The notes under the pieces are model-generated. The model had not been told where the DNA came from. It was given only the letters and a program-made list of their open reading frames with translations, and did not search any database. A stretch of DNA of 64,000 bases from Deferribacterales bacterium Deferri_01 (GTDB lineage Bacteria > Chrysiogenota > Deferribacteres > Deferribacterales > Geovibrionaceae): contig LUZY01000014.1 in the NCBI GenBank assembly GCA_001603805.1, positions 62,001-126,000 of the forward strand, given 5' to 3'. Positions 17,550-24,407 of this stretch are shown here, one piece after another; position 1 is the stretch's first letter, and the number at the start of each line of letters is the position of its first letter. Both the position numbers and the translations under genes were made by a program.

Positions 17550-20500
17550 ATGCTTATAACAGACGCCTCCCTGAAAAGGAAAAGCACGGTTTTTGTACTG
17601 ATGATTCTGTTTGTTATCGTCGGTATGTACTCATACATAACCCTCCCCCGTGAATCGGACCCTGATATTACCATACCGTATGTTCTTGTTATTACAGATT
17701 ATGAAGGCGTTGCTCCGGAAGATGTGGAGAGCCTTATCACTCTGCCCATAGAGCGTAAGCTTAAGGGGATCAAGAATGTTAAGGAGATAAGAGCGACAAG
17801 CTCCGAGGGCGCATCAATAATCGTTGTGGAATTCATCGCAGATACAGATATAGACAACGCTATGCAGTGGGTGCGCGACAAGGTGGATCAGGCTAAAGGC
17901 GATCTTCCCACGGATTTAGAGAATGACCCGCTGATAATGGAAATAAACCTGTCGGAATTCCCCATCATGAAGATAGCCATTCACGGTGATGTGCCGGAGT
18001 ATATACTCAAGGACGTGGCGGAGGATCTCAAAGATGAGCTTGAAAGTGTTCAGGGTGTGCTTGAGGTCGTTATAAACGGCGGACGGGAAAGAGAGATCCG
18101 TGTTGTATTCGATCAGGAGCGTCTCACCGCCTATGGTCTTTCCTTCAGTGAGATAGCCGCTGCGGTGCAGAGAGAAAATGTTAATATTCCCGGCGGAACA
18201 ATGGATATGGGCGGCGGTAAGTATCTCCTGCGTATTCCCGGTGAGTTCAAAGATCCGGCTATCATAGATAATCTTGTTCTTCTGGCGAGGAACGGAAAAC
18301 CAATATATCTCAAAGATATTGCCCATGTTGAGGATACCTTTGAAGATCGTGAAAGCTCATCACGCCTTAACGGTGATTTAGCAGTATCCATAGAAATAAA
18401 AAAACGTGCAGGCGAAAATATAATCGAAGTTTCCAACCACGTTAAACAGATTCTGGAAATAGCCGGTACACTTGTCCCCGCCGGAGTTAACCTGACTATA
18501 ACAGAGGATCAGTCAGACGATATAAGACTCATGGTTGAAGAACTAGAGAACAATATCATGTCCGGTCTGGTGCTTGTTATTCTTGTTCTTTTTATGTTTC
18601 TCGGCAAACGCAGCTCTATCTTTGTGGCGGCTGCAATACCCTTTTCCATGCTTTTATCTTTTGCCGTGCTGCAAGTAATGGGAATCACGCTGAACATGGT
18701 TGTTCTTTTCAGCCTGATTCTTGCTCTCGGCATGCTTGTGGATAATGCTATCGTAATTGTGGAGAACATTTACCGCCATATTCAGGAAGGAAAGGAAAGA
18801 GACGAGGCTGTCTCCATTGCCGCATCAGAAGTGGGCTGGCCTATCATAAGCTCAACTGTTACCACCCTTTGTGCTTTTGCACCCATGCTTTTCTGGCCGG
18901 ATATTATGGGCGAATTCATGAAGTTTCTGCCTCTGACGCTGATAATTACCCTTACATCATCACTGTTTGTTGCTTTGGTGTTCAACCCTGTGATATGTGC
19001 GGTTTTCATGTCAAAGAAAAAAGAAAAGGCATACGAGGACACGGGAAAAGACCCGCTGTTTGTGCGTATGTATGTTAAAAGTCTTGATTTTGCCCTCCGC
19101 AGAAGATGGATAGCTGTTCTGGGCGCCTTTGGCGGAATGTTTGTGATACTCGTTTTGTTTGGCGCTTTCAACAGCGGAGTAGAGCTTTTTCCCGATACTC
19201 AGCCCAAGCGTGCATATGTTGCGATAAAGGCTCCCGAAGGTACAAGGCTTGAAGTCACGGACAGCTATGTAAGTATAGTGGAACAGATGGTTATGGCGGA
19301 GAAGGATGTAAAATACGTCATAGCCGATACAGGCATAACACCAAGCGGTGAGGAAGGCTCAAGCAGGCTTTCAAACCACGGGCGTGTCAGCATCCGTTTC
19401 CATGAAAAGGACGACCGTGAAGGGGACAGCAGTGCTGTTCTGGACAGGCTGCGTGAACAGCTCAAGTTTTTCCCCGGAGCGGAAATAAAGGTGGAAAAAG
19501 AGGAAAACGGCCCCCCAGTGGGTGATCCTGTGAGCATAGAGATAGGCGGAGAGGATGTAGGCGTTCTGGAGCGCATTACGGAACAGGTTAAGGCAGAAGT
19601 GAAAGAGGTTTACGGCATTGTGGATCTCAAAGACAACCTTGTTAAATCCAAACCGGAGATCAGGGTACGTGTGGACAGAGAAAAGGCAGCTCTTCTGGGT
19701 CTTTCCACTTCAGACATATCATACACTCTCAAGGCGGCAATAGGCGGTTATAAGCTGGGTGTTTACCGTGAAGGTGAAGACGAGTATGACATAATGGCTC
19801 GTCTGCCGGAGAATAGAAGACAAAGTGTTGCCGACGTGGCAAATCTGCTGGTTCCTAACTCAAACGGTGATCCTGTGCCCCTTTCGGAAGTGGCACAGGT
19901 GGAAACCGGCACAGGGTACGGCTCTATTAAACGTAAAGACGGCAAGAGGGTTGTCACCGTCAGTGCGGGAGTCGAAGGAAGAAACAGTAACGATGCTTTG
20001 CAGGAGATTACGCAGAGAGTTGCTAAAATAGAGCTGCCGAACGGCTACAGTATAAAATATTCCGGAGAGCAGGAGGAGCAGCAGAAAGCAACGGCATTTC
20101 TGGAAAAGGCGTTTATCATAGCTCTTTTCCTCATTGCTCTTGTACTTGTTACGCAGTTTAACTCCATACGCCAGTCAGGTATAGTTCTCACATCCGTGGT
20201 GCTTTCTCTCTCCGGTGTTCTCATGGGGCTGCTCATAATGCGGATGCCTTTCGGAATCATTATGACCGGTGTCGGGGTGATATCCCTCGCAGGCGTAGTG
20301 GTAAACAATGCTATAGTGTTGATAGATTACGCTAATCAGCTCAGGGCATCGGGCATGGATTCTGAAGAGGCGATACGCACAGCGGGGAGAACACGTCTTC
20401 GTCCAGTACTGCTTACGGCAGTTACAACCATTCTGGGTATGCTCCCCATGGCGACAGGGGTCAGCTTCAGCTTCCGCAGACTCGCATGGGAGATAGGTTC

Positions 20501-20639
20501 TGAAACTGCGGAATGGTGGAGTTCAATGGCAGTTGCCATAATATTCGGGCTGTCATTTGCCACAGTGCTTACCCTTATTGTTGTTCCTGTGCTTTACTCA
20601 TATGCTTCAACAGGAATTTTCAGAAGGAAAAAAGCCTGA
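17550..20639 (+). CDS. RND efflux pump, inner-membrane permease (second system)
   Basis: A 1,029-residue RND exporter. It has TM1 at about 13-30, the porter loop beginning RESDPDITIPYVLVITDYEG, TM2-TM6, a second periplasmic domain and TM8-12. TM4 reads LGMLVDNAIVIVEN: the first proton-relay Asp is present and the second position is Asn instead of the Asp found in the pump at 4,732-7,947. This DN form occurs in many RND subfamilies. LAGVVVNNAIVLIDYANQLR lies near the end. GCGGAG sits 9 bp before the ATG. It converges on the MocR gene with only 9 bp between stop codons and no visible terminator. Confidence 0.94.
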   Translation: MLITDASLKRKSTVFVLMILFVIVGMYSYITLPRESDPDITIPYVLVITDYEGVAPEDVESLITLPIERKLKGIKNVKEIRATSSEGASIIVVEFIADTDIDNAMQWVRDKVDQAKGDLPTDLENDPLIMEINLSEFPIMKIAIHGDVPEYILKDVAEDLKDELESVQGVLEVVINGGREREIRVVFDQERLTAYGLSFSEIAAAVQRENVNIPGGTMDMGGGKYLLRIPGEFKDPAIIDNLVLLARNGKPIYLKDIAHVEDTFEDRESSSRLNGDLAVSIEIKKRAGENIIEVSNHVKQILEIAGTLVPAGVNLTITEDQSDDIRLMVEELENNIMSGLVLVILVLFMFLGKRSSIFVAAAIPFSMLLSFAVLQVMGITLNMVVLFSLILALGMLVDNAIVIVENIYRHIQEGKERDEAVSIAASEVGWPIISSTVTTLCAFAPMLFWPDIMGEFMKFLPLTLIITLTSSLFVALVFNPVICAVFMSKKKEKAYEDTGKDPLFVRMYVKSLDFALRRRWIAVLGAFGGMFVILVLFGAFNSGVELFPDTQPKRAYVAIKAPEGTRLEVTDSYVSIVEQMVMAEKDVKYVIADTGITPSGEEGSSRLSNHGRVSIRFHEKDDREGDSSAVLDRLREQLKFFPGAEIKVEKEENGPPVGDPVSIEIGGEDVGVLERITEQVKAEVKEVYGIVDLKDNLVKSKPEIRVRVDREKAALLGLSTSDISYTLKAAIGGYKLGVYREGEDEYDIMARLPENRRQSVADVANLLVPNSNGDPVPLSEVAQVETGTGYGSIKRKDGKRVVTVSAGVEGRNSNDALQEITQRVAKIELPNGYSIKYSGEQEEQQKATAFLEKAFIIALFLIALVLVTQFNSIRQSGIVLTSVVLSLSGVLMGLLIMRMPFGIIMTGVGVISLAGVVVNNAIVLIDYANQLRASGMDSEEAIRTAGRTRLRPVLLTAVTTILGMLPMATGVSFSFRRLAWEIGSETAEWWSSMAVAIIFGLSFATVLTLIVVPVLYSYASTGIFRRKKA

Positions 20640-20648
20640 AAGATTATA

Positions 20649-22094
20649 TCAGACGGAGCGGTTATTCTGTGCTATGACCGCTTCCGCCGCCATAGCACCG
20701 AGCTTTTTCAATGCTTCGGTATGTTTTTTATCAAGGGGGCTGCCGCAGTTCAGCCGTATGAAGTTTCTGTACCTGTCCTGCGCAGTGAAGAGAAAGCCGG
20801 GAACTGTGCCTATACCCTCTTTTACCGCTGATTCATAAAGCAGAAACGAATCTGTGCCTTCGGGAAGCTCCACCCAGAGTATGAATCCGCCTTTCGGGTT
20901 TGAAACCCTTGTGCCTTTTGGGAAAAAATCAATAATATACGACCTGTAAGCTGCGACCTGATTTCTGTACACTCGCCTGATTCTGTTAAGGTATCTGCTG
21001 TATTTTCCAGAGGCGAGGTAATCGCACAAGGCAAGCTGCGGCAGGCGGGAAGTATCAAGCACAGTGGAGATCTTTTTATCCATAACCTGCTTAAAATATT
21101 TGCCGGGGCATATCCACCCGACCCTGAACGAGGGCGAGATTGTTTTGGTAAATGAGGAAACATAGATCACATTTCCATTCTTATCAAACGATGACAGGCA
21201 CTTAGGTCTGTGCCCTTCATGGCAGAGTTCACCGTAGACATCATCCTCAACAATGGGGACATTCTTCTCTGCACAAATTTCCACAATCCGCTTTTTATCC
21301 TCATCAGGAAGAGTCCCGCCAAGGGGGTTGCTGTAGTTGGGCTGTATAAGAAGTGCCTTAACGCTGTATTTTTCCAGAGCGTCCTTCAGCCTGTCAGGAT
21401 CCATACCGTGATCGGGGCGTGAAGGAACTTCAATGACATACATACCCATTGATTCAAGGGCGTGGAGATGACCGAAATGAAGAGGTGATTCTACCGCTAT
21501 GTAATCTCCGAGTCCGGCGAGAACACGAAGAATATGGCTGAGGCTTTCTGTAGTGCCGGTGGTGATGATAATATCATTAGGGGAAACCTCCACACCTGCG
21601 GAGAGCATATGCATGGAGATGCAGCCCCTGAGCTGGGCATTGCCCCTGAAATCCTCAAATGAGTTGTAGTCGGGGTTATGGTTTAATATATGCTTCATGG
21701 TTTTGGCAAGTTCAGCAGATGGCAGCATAGAGATGCAGGGTGATGCTCCGCCGAACTGTATGAGGCTTCTGTCAGCCATTGCGTTGCATACGTTGTATAT
21801 CATGCTGAATTTATCAACCCTTGCAGCGGTTATTTTTCTTTCGGAGGATATACCCGCCACAGGAATAGAGCTATCGGCGGATACGTAAAAGCCGGACTGC
21901 GGACGTGATTCCAGAATACCCTGATGCTCAAGCTCCACATACGCCTTCATTATGGTGGACACACTCAAGCCTGTGTCAGAACTCATTTTTCTGATCGAAG
22001 GTACTTTGTCTCCGGGTTTAAGCCCGTTTGCGGAGATAATTTTCTTTATGCGGCTTTGGACTTCTTCATATTTATAAACACAGTGTCTATCCAT
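20649..22094 (-). CDS. MocR/GntR-type regulator with aminotransferase domain
   Basis: A 481-residue PLP-dependent transcription regulator of the MocR subfamily. The N-terminal GntR winged helix is at residues about 5-72 (LKPGDKVPSIRKMSSDTGLS, GILESRPQSGFYV). The fold-type-I aminotransferase-like domain is at about 100-470, with IIITTGTTESL, QPNYSNPLGG and the PLP-lysine segment VSSFTKTISPSFRVGW. Such proteins sense amino acids or PLP and often control the divergent gene. Here that is a DUF2917 gene starting 126 bp away. A dyad and direct repeats fill the shared promoter region (22,115-22,164). Confidence 0.92.
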   Translation of the reverse strand: MDRHCVYKYEEVQSRIKKIISANGLKPGDKVPSIRKMSSDTGLSVSTIMKAYVELEHQGILESRPQSGFYVSADSSIPVAGISSERKITAARVDKFSMIYNVCNAMADRSLIQFGGASPCISMLPSAELAKTMKHILNHNPDYNSFEDFRGNAQLRGCISMHMLSAGVEVSPNDIIITTGTTESLSHILRVLAGLGDYIAVESPLHFGHLHALESMGMYVIEVPSRPDHGMDPDRLKDALEKYSVKALLIQPNYSNPLGGTLPDEDKKRIVEICAEKNVPIVEDDVYGELCHEGHRPKCLSSFDKNGNVIYVSSFTKTISPSFRVGWICPGKYFKQVMDKKISTVLDTSRLPQLALCDYLASGKYSRYLNRIRRVYRNQVAAYRSYIIDFFPKGTRVSNPKGGFILWVELPEGTDSFLLYESAVKEGIGTVPGFLFTAQDRYRNFIRLNCGSPLDKKHTEALKKLGAMAAEAVIAQNNRSV

Positions 22095-22114
22095 AATTCT
22101 TCTCTCTGTAAAAA

Positions 22115-22164
22115 ACTGTTATGTATACATTTCAAAAAAACTGTAACTGTTATTATATACAGTT
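22115..22164. promoter_or_regulatory. Putative MocR operator: direct repeat plus dyad
   Basis: Two near-identical boxes, ACTGTTATGTATAC (22115-22128) and ACTGTTATTATATAC (22146-22160), are spaced 31 bp start to start, about three helical turns. The second is embedded in an inverted repeat, AACTGT-N8-ACAGTT (22145-22164). Direct-repeat boxes of this kind are typical of MocR/GntR operators, and the site lies between mocR and the divergent DUF2917 gene. Confidence 0.5.
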
Positions 22165-22219
22165 TTATTATATTAATTTTCCAACGTAAAGATCAAAAAT
22201 AGATAAGGAGGGCGCAGGG

Positions 22220-22447
22220 ATGAGCGTGAAAAGTTTCAGAATGACTCTTGGGAAAGATAAGATGATGTCAGTAAACGGTATTAAAAGCGCAGACCTGTCC
22301 TGTGAGAAAGGCAAACTCTGGATAACCGGAACAAGGGAAGGAGATATTATGCTCACAGGCGGGCAGAAGATCAGCCTTCGTCCTGTTGATGCCCTGGTCA
22401 TTCAGAGCGGAAGAGAAGATTCACATTTTACAATGGAAGTAAGGTAG
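22220..22447 (+). CDS. DUF2917 domain protein
   Basis: A 75-residue protein with the DUF2917 pattern: a short all-beta, cupin-like unit with GKLWITGTREGDIMLTGGQK and ISLRPVDALVIQSG. Function is unknown, but such proteins are often encoded next to transcription regulators. Here it is divergent from a MocR regulator whose operator lies between the genes. A strong AAGGAGGG ribosome-binding site lies 7-14 bp upstream of the ATG. It converges with the small Cys-rich gene at 22,453. Confidence 0.75.
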   Translation: MSVKSFRMTLGKDKMMSVNGIKSADLSCEKGKLWITGTREGDIMLTGGQKISLRPVDALVIQSGREDSHFTMEVR

Positions 22448-22452
22448 CTTTT

Positions 22453-22623
22453 TTAGCTGCCGGAGCTTATTCGCTGCGCTGTTTCAGCGGCACTGCACCC
22501 GTGTTTTACGGAGGAGCAGTTTCCGCATGAGCCGCCGCAGCCGCTTCCGGGTTTTGTATAGTGTCTGTAAAGGTAAACCGCCGCAGCCGTTATTATTGAT
22601 GCTGTAATAATTATATCTGCCAT
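22453..22623 (-). CDS. FeoB-associated Cys-rich membrane protein
   Basis: A 56-residue open reading frame, MADIIITASIITAAAVYLYR at the N-terminus: one transmembrane helix, then a Cys-rich tail GSGCGGSCGNCSSVKHGC. This matches the FeoB-associated cysteine-rich membrane protein family, small proteins encoded in Fe(II) transport operons. It starts 10 bp after the end of feoA and is read in the same direction. No feoB lies between or beside them in this window, which is unusual for the family. Confidence 0.75.
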   Translation of the reverse strand: MADIIITASIITAAAVYLYRHYTKPGSGCGGSCGNCSSVKHGCSAAETAQRISSGS

Positions 22624-22633
22624 TGTGTCCTTC

Positions 22634-22918
22634 TTATCTGTGTCTGCCGTGTCTGTGTCTGCACGGAGTTATGTTAATTTTGCTGGAGAGGCTGCCGCAC
22701 AGGCAAAGCCTGCTTCCTTCCAGATCCACTGTGACGTTACCGTCACCCGCTTCCTCAACTACTTCAAGAGTGCGCCCTTTTATAAAGCCGTAGTCTATCA
22801 GCCTGCGCACAGACTGCCTGTCGCAGCATTTGCAGAAGCCGGATATCTCACATTTCTCTCCTTTTTTAGCATCAGAGAGACATAATATGCCTTCATCATT
22901 AATCAGGTTGCTGCACAT
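22634..22918 (-). CDS. feoA: FeoA domain protein (Cys-rich)
   Basis: A 94-residue FeoA-type SH3-like protein, an accessory of the Fe(II) GTPase transporter FeoB: LIDYGFIKGRTLEVVEEAGD, then VDLEGSRLCLCGSLSSKI. It carries an unusual cysteine cluster near the N-terminus (CEISGFCKCCDRQS), seen in a subset of FeoA proteins from anaerobes. ATG at 22918 is preferred: GGAG (complement of 22928-22931) is 9 nt upstream, whereas the TTG start at 22924 would be only 3 nt from it. The FeoB-associated gene follows at once, and fur is divergent about 230 bp away. Confidence 0.82.
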   Translation of the reverse strand: MCSNLINDEGILCLSDAKKGEKCEISGFCKCCDRQSVRRLIDYGFIKGRTLEVVEEAGDGNVTVDLEGSRLCLCGSLSSKINITPCRHRHGRHR

Positions 22919-23146
22919 ATTCAAACACTCCGAAAGGGTAAAAACCCAGTTGTTTAGTATTATATTGTAATCTATTAACTTAGTTTGTCAATGTGAACAT
23001 CATGAGTGTTGAAAAAGCCGTAAATAAAATATTTTCAGAGAATTTGAAAACAACAAAAAAATATTGATTATTTCTACTAAAACTAATAAGTTTTTAAAAG
23101 AGGCTGTTGATATGCGGTCTTAATACACAAGAAGACGGTTGTTATT

Positions 23147-23590
23147 ATGAAAAAAGAAACAAAAAACCTTGCCCTTAAAAGGCTTTCTGCGTATTTGTCA
23201 GAAAAGAAGCTCCGTGCGACAAGCCAGAGGGAAATCATTCTCGGCACATTTATTGACATGGGTAAGCACACCACAGCAGAAGAGCTTTACGAAGCACTGA
23301 AAAAATTTGACTCAAGCATCGGTCATGCTACAGTCTACCGTGCCCTGAGACTCTTTGTGGATGCGGAAATAGCCCGCGAACTTAACTTTAATGACGGTTC
23401 CGTACGCTATGAAAGTATTGTCGGAAAAGAGCCCCATGATCACATTATCTGCAAAAAATGCGGCGCAATGGTGGAATTTCTTGATGAAAGCATCAGGCAG
23501 GCGCAGGACGAAATTGCAAAAAAATACGGATATGCACTGAAAAACAGGAGCCATATACTCTTCGGTGTATGTCCCAAGTGCCGCAGATAA
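23147..23590 (+). CDS. Fur family transcriptional regulator
   Basis: A 147-residue Fur/PerR-family metalloregulator. The winged helix is at residues about 10-85 (LRATSQREIILGTFIDMGKH, IGHATVYRALRLFVDAEIA). The metal-binding dimer domain has HDHIICKKCGAMVEF and the C-terminal GVCPKCRR. The two CxxC pairs form the structural zinc site. Which metal or oxidant it senses is not decidable from sequence alone. Its neighbours are feoA (divergent) and mntP (downstream), consistent with iron and manganese homeostasis. Confidence 0.9.
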   Translation: MKKETKNLALKRLSAYLSEKKLRATSQREIILGTFIDMGKHTTAEELYEALKKFDSSIGHATVYRALRLFVDAEIARELNFNDGSVRYESIVGKEPHDHIICKKCGAMVEFLDESIRQAQDEIAKKYGYALKNRSHILFGVCPKCRR

Positions 23591-23619
23591 GCGTTCTGTA
23601 ATTAAATTTCCGTATAATA

Positions 23620-23721
23620 ACATCAGGCGGATTTTTTATATCCCGATCCGTATTAAGGGTTTTAAAGGGTTGAAAGATTCCGTCTGATGTCATATTCTTA
23701 CTCCGCAAAATCCTTACGGAG
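23620..23721 (+). promoter_or_regulatory. Structured mntP leader that hides the ribosome-binding site
   Basis: A 12-bp stem (ACATCAGGCGGA at 23620-23631 with TCCGTCTGATGT at 23679-23690, one G-U pair) encloses 47 nt. A second hairpin pairs CTCCG (23701-23705) with CGGAG (23717-23721), and this CGGAG is the Shine-Dalgarno of mntP (ATG at 23727). An alternative pairing of CGGAT (23628-23632) with ATCCG (23646-23650) would break the long stem. The layout resembles an aptamer plus a translational switch. The conserved core of the yybP-ykoY manganese riboswitch was not found. Confidence 0.45.
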
Positions 23722-23726
23722 CAGTC

Positions 23727-24290
23727 ATGACCTTTATAGAAGTTTTCTGGATAGCGGTGGGTCTTTCAATGGACGCATTCGCTGTATCTATAGCTTGCAG
23801 TGTTCTTTTATGTCATGTGTCTTTCAGGCAGATTTTCCGGCTCGGTTTCCACTTCGGACTTTTTCAGGCGCTGATGCCCGTTGTGGGCTGGCTTGCAGGA
23901 AGGAGCGTGAGCGAATATATCAGTGCATGGGATCACTGGGTGGCTTTCGGTCTGCTTGGGCTTATAGGTCTGAAGGCCATAAGAGAATCTTTTAAGTCCG
24001 GTGATGAAGATGACGTTAGAGGCGACCCGACGAAGGGGATGAGCCTTATTATGCTCTCTGTTGCCACAAGTATAGATGCTTTGGCTGTGGGAGTAAGCCT
24101 TGCTGCTGTTAATGTAAGCATCTTTCAGCCCGCCCTTATTATAGGAATCATCACCGCCTGTTTTTCCGTTGTAGGTACAGTTTACGGCTGTCGGATCGGG
24201 GCTCGTTTCGGCAAAAAAGTCGAGGCCGCCGGCGGAATAATACTTATTCTTATTGGTCTTAAAATCCTGCTGGAACACACAATATTCTAA
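23727..24290 (+). CDS. mntP: MntP-type manganese efflux pump
   Basis: A 187-residue, six-helix inner-membrane protein of the MntP (DUF204) family, which exports Mn(II). The duplicated signature is clear: GLSMDAFAVSIACS in TM1 and ATSIDALAVGVSLA in TM4, each with the conserved Asp. GLFQALMPVVGWLAG and a final GGIILILIGLKILLEH are also typical. It follows fur by 136 bp, and the gap carries a structured leader that sequesters its ribosome-binding site. Confidence 0.92.
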   Translation: MTFIEVFWIAVGLSMDAFAVSIACSVLLCHVSFRQIFRLGFHFGLFQALMPVVGWLAGRSVSEYISAWDHWVAFGLLGLIGLKAIRESFKSGDEDDVRGDPTKGMSLIMLSVATSIDALAVGVSLAAVNVSIFQPALIIGIITACFSVVGTVYGCRIGARFGKKVEAAGGIILILIGLKILLEHTIF

Positions 24291-24330
24291 AATAACCCTT
24301 AACCTCCCCCAACCTCCTTTAAGTTTTTTC

Positions 24331-24363
24331 TTGACTGTCGCTATATACTGATCTATATAGCGA
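24331..24363 (+). promoter_or_regulatory. Sigma-70 promoter overlapped by a perfect ModE box
   Basis: TTGACT (24331-24336), a 17-bp spacer and TATATA (24354-24359) form a near-consensus promoter. A perfect 26-bp inverted repeat, TCGCTATATA-N6-TATATAGCGA (24338-24363), covers the spacer and -10. It matches the ModE operator consensus (CGnTATATA-N6-TATATAnCG type). A ModE dimer bound there would block RNA polymerase. A weaker dyad, CGTTAT-N12-ATAACG (24369-24392), lies in the leader. A ModE-family gene lies downstream in the same locus at 28,279. Confidence 0.85.
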
Positions 24364-24407
24364 TTAATCGTTATGTGCCGAGGGGAATAACGTTTCGGAG
24401 AGGTTAA

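Noticed and set aside
22925-23146. Fur box in the feoA-fur intergenic region
   Set aside because: The AT-rich stretch has partial dyads, but none close enough to the 19-bp Fur consensus to call.
23620-23721. yybP-ykoY manganese riboswitch upstream of mntP
   Set aside because: The conserved core of that class (GGGGAGUAG-type loop) is not present, so only an unnamed structured leader is reported.
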